A stretch of DNA of 64,000 nucleotides from JBBTCX01 sp964494205 (GCA_964494205.1 CAZBRD010000001.1:186001-250000); one strand, 5' to 3'; shown: positions 25,381 through 34,657, counted from the stretch's first letter. Notes: generated by a model from the letters alone, not told the origin. Program-made: numbers and translations.

Positions 25381-26790
25381 CTACTGCGCCGGCCCTGTCA
25401 TCGCCCGCTGCAGTCCAGCCGCATCGAGCAAGTCCACATCCCCATCCTGATCAAGATCCGAAATCGCGCAGAGATCATCCGCCGAATAGACATCCTCGTC
25501 CGGGCTCACAAGACATCCGTGGATCACTGCGTAATCGCTCACATCAATATCGCGATCGCCTTCCTGATCAAACTCCCCCCGGCCAAGCGAATCGAGGAAT
25601 CGAATCAAACTCTGCTTCTCGGTCAGCGACAACGCATTAAACATCATCACCGAAGGAACCGCTTCGCTGAACAGCGCGTTGTGCTCGATGATTGCGTTCG
25701 TCACCCGCTCAGCAAACTCGCCCGAATCCGCCCGGCCATCATGAATCATCGCCTTCCTGTCGCGCAACCCCCACAGCGGCGGCGTGCGCATCAACTGCTC
25801 CGTGCCCATCCCCTGCACGATTCCATCCCCCAGCTGACCCATATTGTGCAGCAGAAAATCAGAATACGGCTGAAATGGCTTATTCCTCAACGCAGACTCC
25901 AGCCCGGGCACATCCTTGGTGACAAACGATGGCACATGGCACTCGCCGCAGCGAATGTCCATGAAGATTTCTTCGCCCGTCATGCCCGATTTCGGCGTCT
26001 GCGGCGGACCGGCTGAAAACCTCTGGAAGTCCGTAATATGGTCGATAAACTCACCGTTGACCGGGTCGGGGCGATCCTCCGGATCCGGAATCGCGTCGCA
26101 CATCGCCAGCAAATCCGCGTCGCCATTCGGCGCATTCTCCTCCATCAGCAAACGATTCGTGATGCCCAGTTCATTCAGCGACGCATCCGCCGAGAACGTC
26201 AGCACCGTCGCCACCTGCGCTTTCCACCCGAATCGCCCCACTCGCGGAGTGTTCGGCGGGCCTTCCAGCGGCTGAACGTAGTGCACGACTCCCTGTATCC
26301 CCGTGGGAGGGTTCTCGGCAATCGCCTCGATGTCGCCGTCGTCGATCGCCTCAATCAATCCAAGCCCGATCGAAAGCGGCGTCACGCGGTTGGCTGTGAC
26401 GATCGGCAGGTTGTCCGGCAGCATCTCCGCACACTCCAGACTGATCGCTTGCGACTGCAACAGCGAGCCACCCAACTCCGCCAGCGGATCAAACCCTTCC
26501 TTCAGCGGCAAGCCAAATCGCGTCACTTCAATCGTGCCCGCCCCGCCGATCACCGGCTGACTGTGGCACGACGCACACCCGTTCTGATTAAACACTGGCC
26601 CGCGCCCCTCGACGTCGGTCCAAATGCGCGCGAATTGCGTCTTGCCAATCTCAAATTGATTCAGCTGCGCCGGCGTCAACCCGTTCAACGGTTCGCCAGT
26701 GCGCGGCTGAATCGCTTGCTGCTGTTGCGCAAACGTCGAAGCGCCCAGCACTCCCGAAAACACAAATCTCAACACCCATTGCCGTGTCAT
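25381..26790 (-). CDS. Exported di-haem protein (DUF1111-like) with dockerin-like C terminus
   Basis: A 469-residue exported protein with two c-type haem sites, CASCH near residue 75 and CGECH near residue 300. The rest follows the di-haem oxidoreductase (DUF1111) family: FNQNGCASCHSQP, IGLGLIEAIDD, RTPPLWGLRDRKAMIHDGRA. It is probably a periplasmic or extracellular redox protein, peroxidase-like by family. The last 60 residues (GDRDIDVSDYAVIHGC and DLDQDGDVDLLDAAGLQRAM) form a dockerin-like pair, unusual for this family and suggesting surface or complex attachment. ATG at 26790 follows AGGGAAACGAGC; the frame's longer start is less supported. Confidence 0.88.
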   Translation of the reverse strand: MTRQWVLRFVFSGVLGASTFAQQQQAIQPRTGEPLNGLTPAQLNQFEIGKTQFARIWTDVEGRGPVFNQNGCASCHSQPVIGGAGTIEVTRFGLPLKEGFDPLAELGGSLLQSQAISLECAEMLPDNLPIVTANRVTPLSIGLGLIEAIDDGDIEAIAENPPTGIQGVVHYVQPLEGPPNTPRVGRFGWKAQVATVLTFSADASLNELGITNRLLMEENAPNGDADLLAMCDAIPDPEDRPDPVNGEFIDHITDFQRFSAGPPQTPKSGMTGEEIFMDIRCGECHVPSFVTKDVPGLESALRNKPFQPYSDFLLHNMGQLGDGIVQGMGTEQLMRTPPLWGLRDRKAMIHDGRADSGEFAERVTNAIIEHNALFSEAVPSVMMFNALSLTEKQSLIRFLDSLGRGEFDQEGDRDIDVSDYAVIHGCLVSPDEDVYSADDLCAISDLDQDGDVDLLDAAGLQRAMTGPAQ

Positions 26791-27057
26791 GCTCGTTTCC
26801 CTGTTAACACCGTTTTCACCTGTTCGGTGGGAACCCTGAAACCTGTGAACCCCGCTCCCCATTCAGGCTGGCTTTCGTAGCCCCATCATATCAAACTCCG
26901 GCCAGCGCTTGCACGAACAAACCCACGCCTGCGCCACACCCGCGTAATCTTCCCACACCAAACGAGATGGCCAAGCTTTCGCCTGGCCACCTGTTCCGAC
27001 CCTGAAAAATTGATTCGTGCGTGAGATCACGCTCACACACGTTTCAGTCGTAATTCC

Positions 27058-29895
27058 TTACGGCAGCGTGACGCCGTTCCAAACGTCATACGCACCCGCA
27101 CCATTCAGCAAGTCAATGACCCGCAGAATGTCAGCCGGGTTCGTCACACCACTGCGATCCACATCCGTCGAATAGCTCGGCAGCGTCGTCAACCCGTTCA
27201 GGTTGTCGATGATCGCCAGAATATCAACCGGACTGCTCGTGGCATCTCCGTTTACGTCGCCCGGCAGATAACCGAGTCGCACCGACGATCCGCTCGCATT
27301 GAGCGTGATCGTAGTCCACTTGCCGACAGGTATAGACTGCCCCGGAACTTCGTAGAACGACAAATGCGCCGTGTTTCCGCTGCCCGAAACCACCGTCAAC
27401 GGCGGAGCCTGACCAGCCGGTTCAACGGTGATCGTGAAATCATTAATGGTCAGAGCGCTCGCATCGCTGCTCAACGTCAGTACAACCGAGTTCCAGCCAG
27501 CCGGGTTGTTTCCATTCGGGTCCGTCGGCTGACCGGCGTCGATCGCACCATTCGGCGGATCGCTCGAAACAATGGCCAACGGCGGCTCACCACCGCAGAC
27601 CAGTGCCTGCACCTGGAAGTTGTCGATGCCCGCTTCGGTGAGCGAGTTGTTCGGCGTATCCGAAACTCCAAATCGCACGCGAACCAATCCCGTCGGCTCG
27701 ACGTAATCTCCCACATTGAACGACGCCACCTCCCAGTTTCCACCCGTGCTCGTGACATCGCGCACGTGCGTCCAAGTCTGACCGTCATTGTTCGACACTT
27801 CAACGGACATCTCATCGCCGTCGGGCGTACCCGCGTTATGGCAGAAGTACCATTGCGAATACGAAATCGTTCCATCCGTTCCCGCGAGGTCCACCCGCGG
27901 CGAAATCAGATACGTCGGTCCGCCGTCTACGTCAGACGCGCTCGGCGTGCCGCCCGGATTCCCATTCATCGTGACAAACGCCTTGACCGCCTCCGCAGCC
28001 GCTGACGCATCATCGTTCGGAGCAGCCAACTGACCGACGAACAGCGTGCCGATCGGATCGACCGCTTCCCAAGCACCGGCTTGCAGGCCCTGATTCACGA
28101 CGGTCCATGCGGTCACATCGCCTTCGATCTCATCACGCAACGTGATCTCAATATCATTCGCAGATGTTGCGACGAACGGATCAGCCGCACCAACGCTCGG
28201 ATCGGTAAACTCAAATCCACCATCGACCATGCCCGACACATACCAGCGATACGTCTCCGCACAATCGCGCGGCGGGAACGTCGCTTCATACTCATTTGAT
28301 CCGACCTCCGTCAGCGAGTATTCCTCCCACGTCCCGTTCTCAAACAGGTGAAGCACCGCACTTCCCGGCACCGGCTGACCAATGCCGCTGCTGGTCAGTT
28401 GAACTCGGAACGTCAAACCCTCATTCGGAGGTACCAGTCCCGGCAATCCTTGTGGGTACCCAAACACCAGACCGATCGGCGGCTGATTGATCCACACTTC
28501 GGTCCCTTCACACGTGCCGATAACCATGTCCAGCCAGTTGTCGCCGTTAATATCGAAGATCGCTAGATCAAAAGTGCCTTGTGGAGTCCATGGCGCTGCG
28601 CCGCCCTGCTCCTGCAGCGTTACGTTCGGCGTGTCGCCAAGATTGCGATAGATATGCAAACGACGATTACAGGCGGGAATATCTACGTCCACGTCTGCAA
28701 TCACGACATCCTTGAACCCATCGTTGTTCAGGTCGAAGATGTAATTGTTGCCCCCGAACCCGTCATCGCCACCACCGCCCTGAAACGCAAACGAACGCGG
28801 CGTGAAATTGGCCAACCCATCGGCCCCATTACCTGTATTCAACAAATACCGATCCGCACCGTCATCCGTAATCACCATGTCAGGTCGATCGTCATTATTC
28901 AAATCGCTGACCACGACGTGATAAGGTGCGTTATCGTAAACCACATCGAACGCGTTGAAGAATCCGGGGTTCTGCGGATTGTTATACGAAATCGAAACGC
29001 GCTGCGGTGCATTCAACCCGGAGTCTTTCACCACATCCAGAAACCCGTCGCCATTCATGTCCACGATTTGGGCAGCCATGCTGAACGCAGACAGCAACAT
29101 GTTCGCCGACATGCGCGTAGTGCCCGAGTCCGTGAAAAACCCGTTGCCATCGTTAATCAACAATCGATCATTCACGTCATCGCCCGGTGCTTCAGGCAGG
29201 CTGCCGCCCGCGCCCGCGCTGTCGTAATCGCCAAAATAAAGATCGTTATCACCGTCCATGTCGATGTCGCCGAACGCCACCGAGCAGAACCGCGGCGCCA
29301 CCAGTGGATTCGCGACAGTCGTCAGCTGCGGGAACCGAGCGACTTCATAACGAAAACCAAGCCACGTGCCCTCGGGCGCGCCCTTGTTGATGTACACGCG
29401 CGGGTGCGAAATCGTCTTCGGCAAACCTTCGCTGATCGTGACCGCCGTCACCATGTCCAGCCAGCCGTCGCCGGTGACATCGACCAGCGCAATGTCGCGA
29501 TTGTTGGTCGCATCAAGAAAACCCTGACCGCCGTCATCAGCATCCGTTGCATACTGAACCGTTCGATCGACGAGCACGCCGTTGATCGCCTGCCCGTCTG
29601 CAATACCTTCATTCATGAACAGCACGGCTCGCCGACGCCCCGGAGTCGTCCACGGCTGCTTGCGAACGCAAACAAGATCGAGATCGCCGTCCTGGTCGAC
29701 GTCACCGTAGGCGTAGTCCTTCTCCTCCGGATCGTCGATGCCCAAACCCGGCGCAGCCACAAGGCGCGTGCTCGTCTGGTTTTCAAACTCAACCCAGCCG
29801 CCGCTTCCGCCCTCCGCAGGCAGGATCAACCCGCCCGCCATCAACAAAACAGTACCAGGCCACAACAATCCGTGTCGTCTGCTCTTCGCAAACAT
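27058..29895 (-). CDS. Large exported VCBS/FG-GAP protein with dockerin module
   Basis: A 945-residue exported protein: signal peptide with LLWPGTVLLMAGGLILPAEG to about residue 26. Seven or more FG-GAP/VCBS blades follow (DVDQDGDLDLVCVR, DVTGDGWLDMVTA, DIDMDGDNDLYFGDYD, DMNGDGFLDVVKD, DLNNDDRPDMVITDDGAD, DLNNDGFKDVVIADVD, DINGDNWLDMVIG), each with the calcium-binding Dx(D/N)xDGxxD pattern. Carbohydrate-binding-like beta domains fill residues about 500-780. The C terminus contains DVNGDATSSPVDILAIIDNL and DVDRSGVTNPADILRVIDLL and ends WNGVTLP. The last 165 residues nearly duplicate those of the metalloprotease at 13251. ATG at 29895 has GGGAG in front. Function unknown; likely surface-attached. 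Confidence 0.88.
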   Translation of the reverse strand: MFAKSRRHGLLWPGTVLLMAGGLILPAEGGSGGWVEFENQTSTRLVAAPGLGIDDPEEKDYAYGDVDQDGDLDLVCVRKQPWTTPGRRRAVLFMNEGIADGQAINGVLVDRTVQYATDADDGGQGFLDATNNRDIALVDVTGDGWLDMVTAVTISEGLPKTISHPRVYINKGAPEGTWLGFRYEVARFPQLTTVANPLVAPRFCSVAFGDIDMDGDNDLYFGDYDSAGAGGSLPEAPGDDVNDRLLINDGNGFFTDSGTTRMSANMLLSAFSMAAQIVDMNGDGFLDVVKDSGLNAPQRVSISYNNPQNPGFFNAFDVVYDNAPYHVVVSDLNNDDRPDMVITDDGADRYLLNTGNGADGLANFTPRSFAFQGGGGDDGFGGNNYIFDLNNDGFKDVVIADVDVDIPACNRRLHIYRNLGDTPNVTLQEQGGAAPWTPQGTFDLAIFDINGDNWLDMVIGTCEGTEVWINQPPIGLVFGYPQGLPGLVPPNEGLTFRVQLTSSGIGQPVPGSAVLHLFENGTWEEYSLTEVGSNEYEATFPPRDCAETYRWYVSGMVDGGFEFTDPSVGAADPFVATSANDIEITLRDEIEGDVTAWTVVNQGLQAGAWEAVDPIGTLFVGQLAAPNDDASAAAEAVKAFVTMNGNPGGTPSASDVDGGPTYLISPRVDLAGTDGTISYSQWYFCHNAGTPDGDEMSVEVSNNDGQTWTHVRDVTSTGGNWEVASFNVGDYVEPTGLVRVRFGVSDTPNNSLTEAGIDNFQVQALVCGGEPPLAIVSSDPPNGAIDAGQPTDPNGNNPAGWNSVVLTLSSDASALTINDFTITVEPAGQAPPLTVVSGSGNTAHLSFYEVPGQSIPVGKWTTITLNASGSSVRLGYLPGDVNGDATSSPVDILAIIDNLNGLTTLPSYSTDVDRSGVTNPADILRVIDLLNGAGAYDVWNGVTLP

Positions 29896-30357
29896 GCAGA
29901 ACTCCCTTACGCAACTCATCCTGAACAAACAACGAGCCGCGAGCATCGGCTCGCGCTGCGTCAAGAACTCAACTTGTTCAGGATGGTCGTTAGACCAAAA
30001 ACCACAATTCCCCTAAGCGTCGGGAATGAACCAAAAGTATACCCGTAACGCCCGAAAAACCGCAATCAGAATAGGACCGTCAGAAGGTGTGAAGTTTCAG
30101 AAACTCGGCCAATTATCGGCAGTTTTTGTGCGTCCGCACAAGTGCGGGTTTACCATCAGTGCTGTTTTGGCTTGAACTGATAAGCGATAATTTAGATAAT
30201 GATTTACTTGTTATCGGGCCGGTTGCAGAATCAGAAGACTAGGTTGGCGCGACAAGACGCAGGTGCAGTCTAAATGCAATAACGTGCGTCAGCCCGTCAA
30301 TTCCGACCCGTTGTTGGCGATTCTTGCAAAAGCAGAACACGAAATGAGAGGGAATGT
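29896..30357. other. Divergent intergenic region upstream of the tail-collar protein
   Basis: No gene is supported. A small hairpin CCGCACAAGTGCGG lies near 30134. A probable promoter is at 30172-30200. Confidence 0.5.
30172..30200 (+). promoter_or_regulatory. Probable sigma-70 promoter
   Basis: TTGAAC, a 17-base spacer, then GATAAT. It would give a leader of about 150 bases to the start at 30358. Confidence 0.45.
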
Positions 30358-31224
30358 ATGAACCGGAAACTCCTGAGCGGATTTTGTCTCTTACTTCTTA
30401 CAGCCAGCCTTTTGGCCGACGTGCCCAAAACAATCAACCATCAAGGCTTGGTGACGGTTAATGGCACTCGCTTCAACGGCACCGGGCTATTTCGGTTCGC
30501 CATCCTCGACCCCTCGACGGGTCAAAATGTCTGGACGAACAACAACAGTTTTGTCCCAGGTCCCGGGATGCCAACCGCAGCCGTTAGCATTACCGTCACC
30601 GACGGCGTTTACAGTGTCGAGCTTGGTAACACCGCGCTCGCAAACATGACTAATGAATTGCCGCCAAGCGCATTTGGAAATGCCAACCTCTCGCTGCGAA
30701 TCTGGTTTGATGACGGTGTGAATGGCAACCAGCAACTCTCCCCGGACCACAAACTCACGACTACGCCCTACGCGTTCCAGACCCAATTCCAACCGCCGAT
30801 CGGTTCGATCATCGCGTGGCACAAAAGCATGCCAGGCGTTCCGTCGCTACCGGATGGCTGGGTCGAATGTAATGGGCAGGTGCTAAGCGACAATAAGAGC
30901 CCGTTAAACGGGCAGGCAATTCCCGACTTGAACAACCTTCCCGACAACACCTACACCGGCGGTCGGTTTCTCCGGGGCGGAACCGTTTCAGGAGTACTAC
31001 AGGAGGGTTCACGCCATTTTTCCCAAAGTGTTTCAGGTTCAGGAGAGTGCTTCCCAAGAGGGGATGGAGCCTGGGTTGACCAAGGCGATGGCAGTGATGT
31101 GTATGACACCGGCACGACATATGGTTGCGCGGCTGGTTTTTCCGATGGTGGTCAACAGACACGGGCATTTGAACACTCCAAGCCCGTTAATATGTCCGTC
31201 GTCTGGATCATGCGTGTGAAGTAG
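30358..31224 (+). CDS. Exported protein with phage tail-collar-like domain
   Basis: A 288-residue exported protein: signal peptide MNRKLLSGFCLLLLTASLLA (to 20). Residues about 22-140 form a beta-domain (PKTINHQGLVTVNGTRFNGT then GVYSVELG and LTTTPYAFQ) that resembles the N-terminal domain of the S74-chaperone protein at 61485. From about residue 147, PIGSIIAWHKSMPGVPSLPD then GWVECNGQVL, IPDLN and GGRFLRGG match the phage tail-collar domain (receptor-binding fibres). The C terminus ends in VVWIMRVK. No phage genes are near, so this is a cellular protein reusing a tail-fibre fold, probably for surface binding. GAGAGGGA precedes the ATG. Confidence 0.8.
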   Translation: MNRKLLSGFCLLLLTASLLADVPKTINHQGLVTVNGTRFNGTGLFRFAILDPSTGQNVWTNNNSFVPGPGMPTAAVSITVTDGVYSVELGNTALANMTNELPPSAFGNANLSLRIWFDDGVNGNQQLSPDHKLTTTPYAFQTQFQPPIGSIIAWHKSMPGVPSLPDGWVECNGQVLSDNKSPLNGQAIPDLNNLPDNTYTGGRFLRGGTVSGVLQEGSRHFSQSVSGSGECFPRGDGAWVDQGDGSDVYDTGTTYGCAAGFSDGGQQTRAFEHSKPVNMSVVWIMRVK

Positions 31225-31307
31225 CTAGTTTTGTACGGCTGTGAGCCGCGAGGAACATCGTCTGCCAAATGAACTGGTTGCTGAATTTGCAGAAAAGGAA
31301 TCAAGTC

Positions 31308-32819
31308 ATGAACAAGCGATCGCTTGGTTCGACTAATACATTTGTCCTGAGTGTTTTCGTATTTGTCATTGGTGCACTACGCCTTGAGGCTGGAACGGTG
31401 ACAGTATTCAGTGTTGACCGAGGCTGGTATTTTCAAACCGGATTCCACGACCCAGTGAACACGGGTTACCTGACGGGATGGGATTCATCCAGCAACGGCA
31501 ATTTCGCGGGATTTCATGTGTTCAACCCCTCCGTCTCGGGAGTTATTACCAGCGCCACATTGAGAATCTTCAACCCTCCCCCCGGTGCGCCGCCGACCGA
31601 TGGCTATGGCTATCATGGGGACGCTACAGAGAGTCTGTATGTCGTCGACGTGGTTACATCGATTCCTGCGCTCGTGGCTGGCACAGCGGGATTTGGAGGG
31701 TATTCCGATCTCGCGTCGGGCTACATCTACGGATCTACAACGGTGTCCGCCGCAAACAATGGCACCCTCGTCAGCATACCGATGAATGCATATTTTCTAA
31801 GTCAGCTCAATGCCGCCAACGATGCAAGCAGTCAGTTCGCCGTGGGAACAGTCATAGGGTCCATTTCTGGGACTGGAAATCAGTACATATTCGGAGGCGG
31901 TTTCTGTGGGACGTGCAGCTTTTTGGACTTAAACGTTGAACCAGATGCCGACGACGATGAAGTTCCCGATGCGATTGATAATTGCATCAACGTGGCGAAC
32001 TCCAACCAGTCAAACGTTGACGGCGACGCCCTTGGTGACGCTTGCGACCCCTGCCCAACAATTCCGATCGGGGGATCGGATTGTCAACCGAACAGTATGG
32101 ACGATGATTGCGAGCTCGCCTTGGGTAAAAGCTTAGACTGCAACGCAAACAATATACCTGACGAATGCGAAATCCTCGTTGATTGCAACTCGAACCTGCA
32201 ACCGGATATCTGCGACATTGCAACCGGAACCAGCGCCGACTGCAACGTCAACGGCGTCCCCGACGAGTGCGAATCGCCTAACTGCAACGCCGACCTCGTT
32301 CTCTTCGACATCAACTCCGGCGGCACCCGATCGAGCGGCGGCGTCTATGCGCTAACAGCCTCAACGGCTCAACACGGCGGCGTCGGAAAGTTGACGAGCT
32401 TCAGCAACACCTACACTCTCGCCGACGGCTTCTGGCACGCAGCCGCACCTGCAGGTTGCCCGTGCACAACACTCGCCGATTGTCGAAACTCAACCTGCAT
32501 GGATGACAACGGGTGCAACCACGCCACTTGCGTCAGCGGCACCTGCGTATTCACGTGCGAACGCTACGGTGATGTTCAGCCCGCAGGCGGAAACGGAATC
32601 GTCAACATCGATGATATCCTCTGTATTCTGGGTGGCTTCGCGAGCTATCAGAGTTGTCCAAACGCGGACATCAATCCTTGCGGTGGCAATGCCACAATCA
32701 ACCTCGACGACATCTTGTCCGTTCTAGTTGCGTTCGCTGGCGGCAACCCATGCTCCTGTACCGAAAACACATCCCCAGGAGCTGGCGTACCTGCCTTGTG
32801 CGGTAGCAGTCAACCCTAA
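31308..32819 (+). CDS. Exported thrombospondin type-3 protein with Cys-rich dockerin end
   Basis: A 503-residue exported protein: signal peptide ends after FVIGALRLEAG (about residue 30). Residues 30-200 form an unrecognised beta-domain. From about 213, DADDDEVPDAIDNCINV and DGDALGDACDPC are type-3 thrombospondin calcium repeats, followed by CNxNxxPDxC units up to about 330. The C-terminal 75 residues carry a Cys-rich stretch (NHATCVSGTCVFTC) then GIVNIDDILCILGGF and INLDDILSVLVAFAG, ending PCSCTENTSPGAGVPALCGS. That end is nearly the same as in the protein at 60880. AAAGGAA before the ATG at 31308 supports this start. Confidence 0.88.
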   Translation: MNKRSLGSTNTFVLSVFVFVIGALRLEAGTVTVFSVDRGWYFQTGFHDPVNTGYLTGWDSSSNGNFAGFHVFNPSVSGVITSATLRIFNPPPGAPPTDGYGYHGDATESLYVVDVVTSIPALVAGTAGFGGYSDLASGYIYGSTTVSAANNGTLVSIPMNAYFLSQLNAANDASSQFAVGTVIGSISGTGNQYIFGGGFCGTCSFLDLNVEPDADDDEVPDAIDNCINVANSNQSNVDGDALGDACDPCPTIPIGGSDCQPNSMDDDCELALGKSLDCNANNIPDECEILVDCNSNLQPDICDIATGTSADCNVNGVPDECESPNCNADLVLFDINSGGTRSSGGVYALTASTAQHGGVGKLTSFSNTYTLADGFWHAAAPAGCPCTTLADCRNSTCMDDNGCNHATCVSGTCVFTCERYGDVQPAGGNGIVNIDDILCILGGFASYQSCPNADINPCGGNATINLDDILSVLVAFAGGNPCSCTENTSPGAGVPALCGSSQP

Positions 32820-32835
32820 AAAGTCTAAATCTGTG

Positions 32836-32879
32836 CCTGCCTGTCGTGCGAGGCTGTCTTCCCTCGCGCGACAGGCAGG
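32836..32879. terminator. Long 18-bp hairpin after the thrombospondin gene
   Basis: CCTGCCTGTCG pairs perfectly with CGACAGGCAGG; the inner TGCGAGG / CCTCGCG continues with one G-U pair, making 18 bp around a loop of about seven bases. It lies 17 bases after a stop codon but has no U run, so it may be a REP-like barrier rather than an intrinsic terminator. Confidence 0.6.
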
Positions 32880-33165
32880 TTCCATTGTCATATCGGGTAC
32901 ATTTCAACCTCCACACCATGCCAACAAATGGCGACCAACAGAATGCGCCAACCAAAGCGAGCGCCGGGCAAGTTGTTTTGACTGGCTGAGCAAGGCGTTG
33001 TGCGTCCACGGCGACGCTCGCGCCGCGCCTGCAAGCGGCCAGCAGTGAGAACTTGAACATGGCGCAGCAGTTCGACTGCAGGATTCGCATGCAGTATTGA
33101 AAAAATCGAAGTGCCGTAGCCACGACTGAGCGGTGCGTTATCAATTGGTGGGATGCGTATCATAT

Positions 33166-33186
33166 GAGATTTCAAATTTCAGATCG
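33166..33186. repeat. 21-base dispersed repeat, second copy
   Basis: GAGATTTCAAATTTCAGATCG, one base different from 8653-8673. Confidence 0.6.
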
Positions 33187-33278
33187 GGCGATACAACGGA
33201 TGCACCATCAAATTGACCAGCCACCGGCACACGATGCCAACTCATTCAAGTGCCCTGGTGTTCTTGACGTTTTTCTGC

Positions 33279-33309
33279 CAATCGACAATCGGAACTCGAC
33301 AATCGACAC
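33279..33309. repeat. ATCGACAAT cluster
   Basis: The word CAATCGACAATCGG is followed by CGACAATCGAC, giving three overlapping CGACAAT/AATCGAC words. The same word makes the inverted repeat at 10827-10886. Confidence 0.5.
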
Positions 33310-33399
33310 TTCCTTCATTTTAGGCGTTTTGGTTTTAGGCTTTAGGCTTTCTTCATTTGTTTTGACGTTTGGACTTTTTGACGCTTTAACTCTTGTTGG

Positions 33400-33416
33400 T
33401 GCCACATAGTGGCACT
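33400..33416. repeat. Perfect 17-base palindrome
   Basis: GTGCCACATAGTGGCAC forms a 7-bp stem around ATA. An imperfect copy lies at 3309-3325. Confidence 0.6.
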
Positions 33417-33541
33417 TGTTGAGAAATTTTTCTCTTTAGCGAATTAGCCATTTGCAATTCTCACTTCAACCGGCCAATGGCCACTGCAACGGGCGGCCCA
33501 AATGGATGACCGAACCACCAGCGAGCGTTAGAATAGGTCAA

Positions 33542-34591
33542 ATGCAGTCCAACCCCGACCCAGCCGCTCTTCGGATTATCGACGCAAACCTCAACCGCGC
33601 GCGCGAAGCCATTCGCGTCATGGAAGAGCACGCCCGATTCGCACTCGACGATGCCTCGCTATCGGCAGCCGCCAAGCAGCTTCGCCATGACCTTGTCGCG
33701 TCCATACCTCTAGCCCTCGCGCCAATGCTCATCCGTTCGCGCGATACCGCCAACGACGTCGGCACCGCCATTCAAGCGCCCACCGAATATGTGCGAACGT
33801 CCACAGCATCTGTCGCACTCGCAGCAGCCGCCCGACTCACCGAAGCGTTGCGGGCGATCGAGGAGTATGGAAAAACGCTCGATTCGAATTTCGCCAGGGT
33901 CGTCGAGCAACTTCGCTATCGTGCGTATGAGCTGGAACAACAATTGCATTTAACCGCCAAGGCTCGCGAAAACTTCGGCCACGTCCGACTCTATGTCATC
34001 ATTACCGAATCACTATGTGCCAACGACTGGCACTCGACAGCCGTAGCTGCTCTCGACGGCGGAGCAGATTGCCTGCAACTGCGTGAGAAGGATTTGTCGG
34101 ATGCCGAACTACTAATCCGGGCGACCCGCCTCGCAAAACTATGCCGTGAGCGCGGAAAGATCTTCATCATGAATGATCGACCGGACATCGCGATGATGTC
34201 CCACGCCCACGGCGTACATCTCGGCCAGGATGATCTGCCAATCGCATCGGTTCGCCGCATGGCGTCAGCCGATTTGATGATTGGCGTGAGCACTCACAAC
34301 GCGGACCAAATTGACGCAGCTATTAAGCAATCACCTGATTACATCGCCGTCGGCCCCATGTTCGATACAACCACCAAGCCGCAGTCGCACATCGCCGGCC
34401 CACAGACGCTCGCGCTCGCGAAATCAAGAACATCGCTGCCGCTCGTTGCCATCGGCGGCATCAACACAAAAAACGCGCGCGACGTTCTCACTGCCGCGCC
34501 ATGCTGCCTCTGCGTTTGTTCCAGCGTAATCAGCCAGAAAGACGTGCGAAAAGCCACTGCAACGCTTCGCGAACTAATCGATGCCAATTAA
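33542..34591 (+). CDS. thiE: Thiamine-phosphate synthase with extra N-terminal domain
   Basis: A 349-residue protein. The C-terminal part (about 145-349) is thiamine-phosphate synthase, joining HMP-PP and THZ-P: LYVIITESLC, GGADCLQLREKDLSDAELL, IFIMNDRPDIAMMSHAHGVHLGQDDLP, IGVSTHNADQ, DYIAVGPMFDTTTKP and LVAIGGINTKNA. Residues 1-135 (LRIIDANLNRAREAIRVMEE and LRHDLVASIP) are an extra helical domain found on ThiE in cyanobacteria and planctomycetes (ThiD2-like). The ATG at 33542 lies just before this domain; an upstream ATG at 33506 would add 12 residues without a ribosome site. Other thiamine genes are not in the window. Confidence 0.93.
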   Translation: MQSNPDPAALRIIDANLNRAREAIRVMEEHARFALDDASLSAAAKQLRHDLVASIPLALAPMLIRSRDTANDVGTAIQAPTEYVRTSTASVALAAAARLTEALRAIEEYGKTLDSNFARVVEQLRYRAYELEQQLHLTAKARENFGHVRLYVIITESLCANDWHSTAVAALDGGADCLQLREKDLSDAELLIRATRLAKLCRERGKIFIMNDRPDIAMMSHAHGVHLGQDDLPIASVRRMASADLMIGVSTHNADQIDAAIKQSPDYIAVGPMFDTTTKPQSHIAGPQTLALAKSRTSLPLVAIGGINTKNARDVLTAAPCCLCVCSSVISQKDVRKATATLRELIDAN

Positions 34592-34657
34592 TGACACTAA
34601 CATCAAAACAACCGGCATCCACACAAATGATTCTTCTTTGATCGTGTGGCAATATCT

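Larger units (their letters stand above)
32820..33541. other. Repeat-bearing intergenic region
   Basis: About 720 bases between genes on the same strand with no supported gene. It contains a long hairpin (32836-32879), a copy of a 21-base repeat (33166-33186), an ATTGTCGA-type cluster (33279-33309), T-rich TTTTAGG-like runs (33318-33350; compare 22211-22247) and a 17-base palindrome (33400-33416). Confidence 0.6.

Noticed and set aside
28579..30048. A 489-residue plus-strand frame
   Set aside because: It runs antisense through the VCBS protein and lacks any recognisable domain; the repetitive Asp-rich gene explains it.
30358..31224. Prophage because of a tail-collar domain
   Set aside because: There is a signal peptide, and no terminase, portal, capsid or integrase genes surround it.
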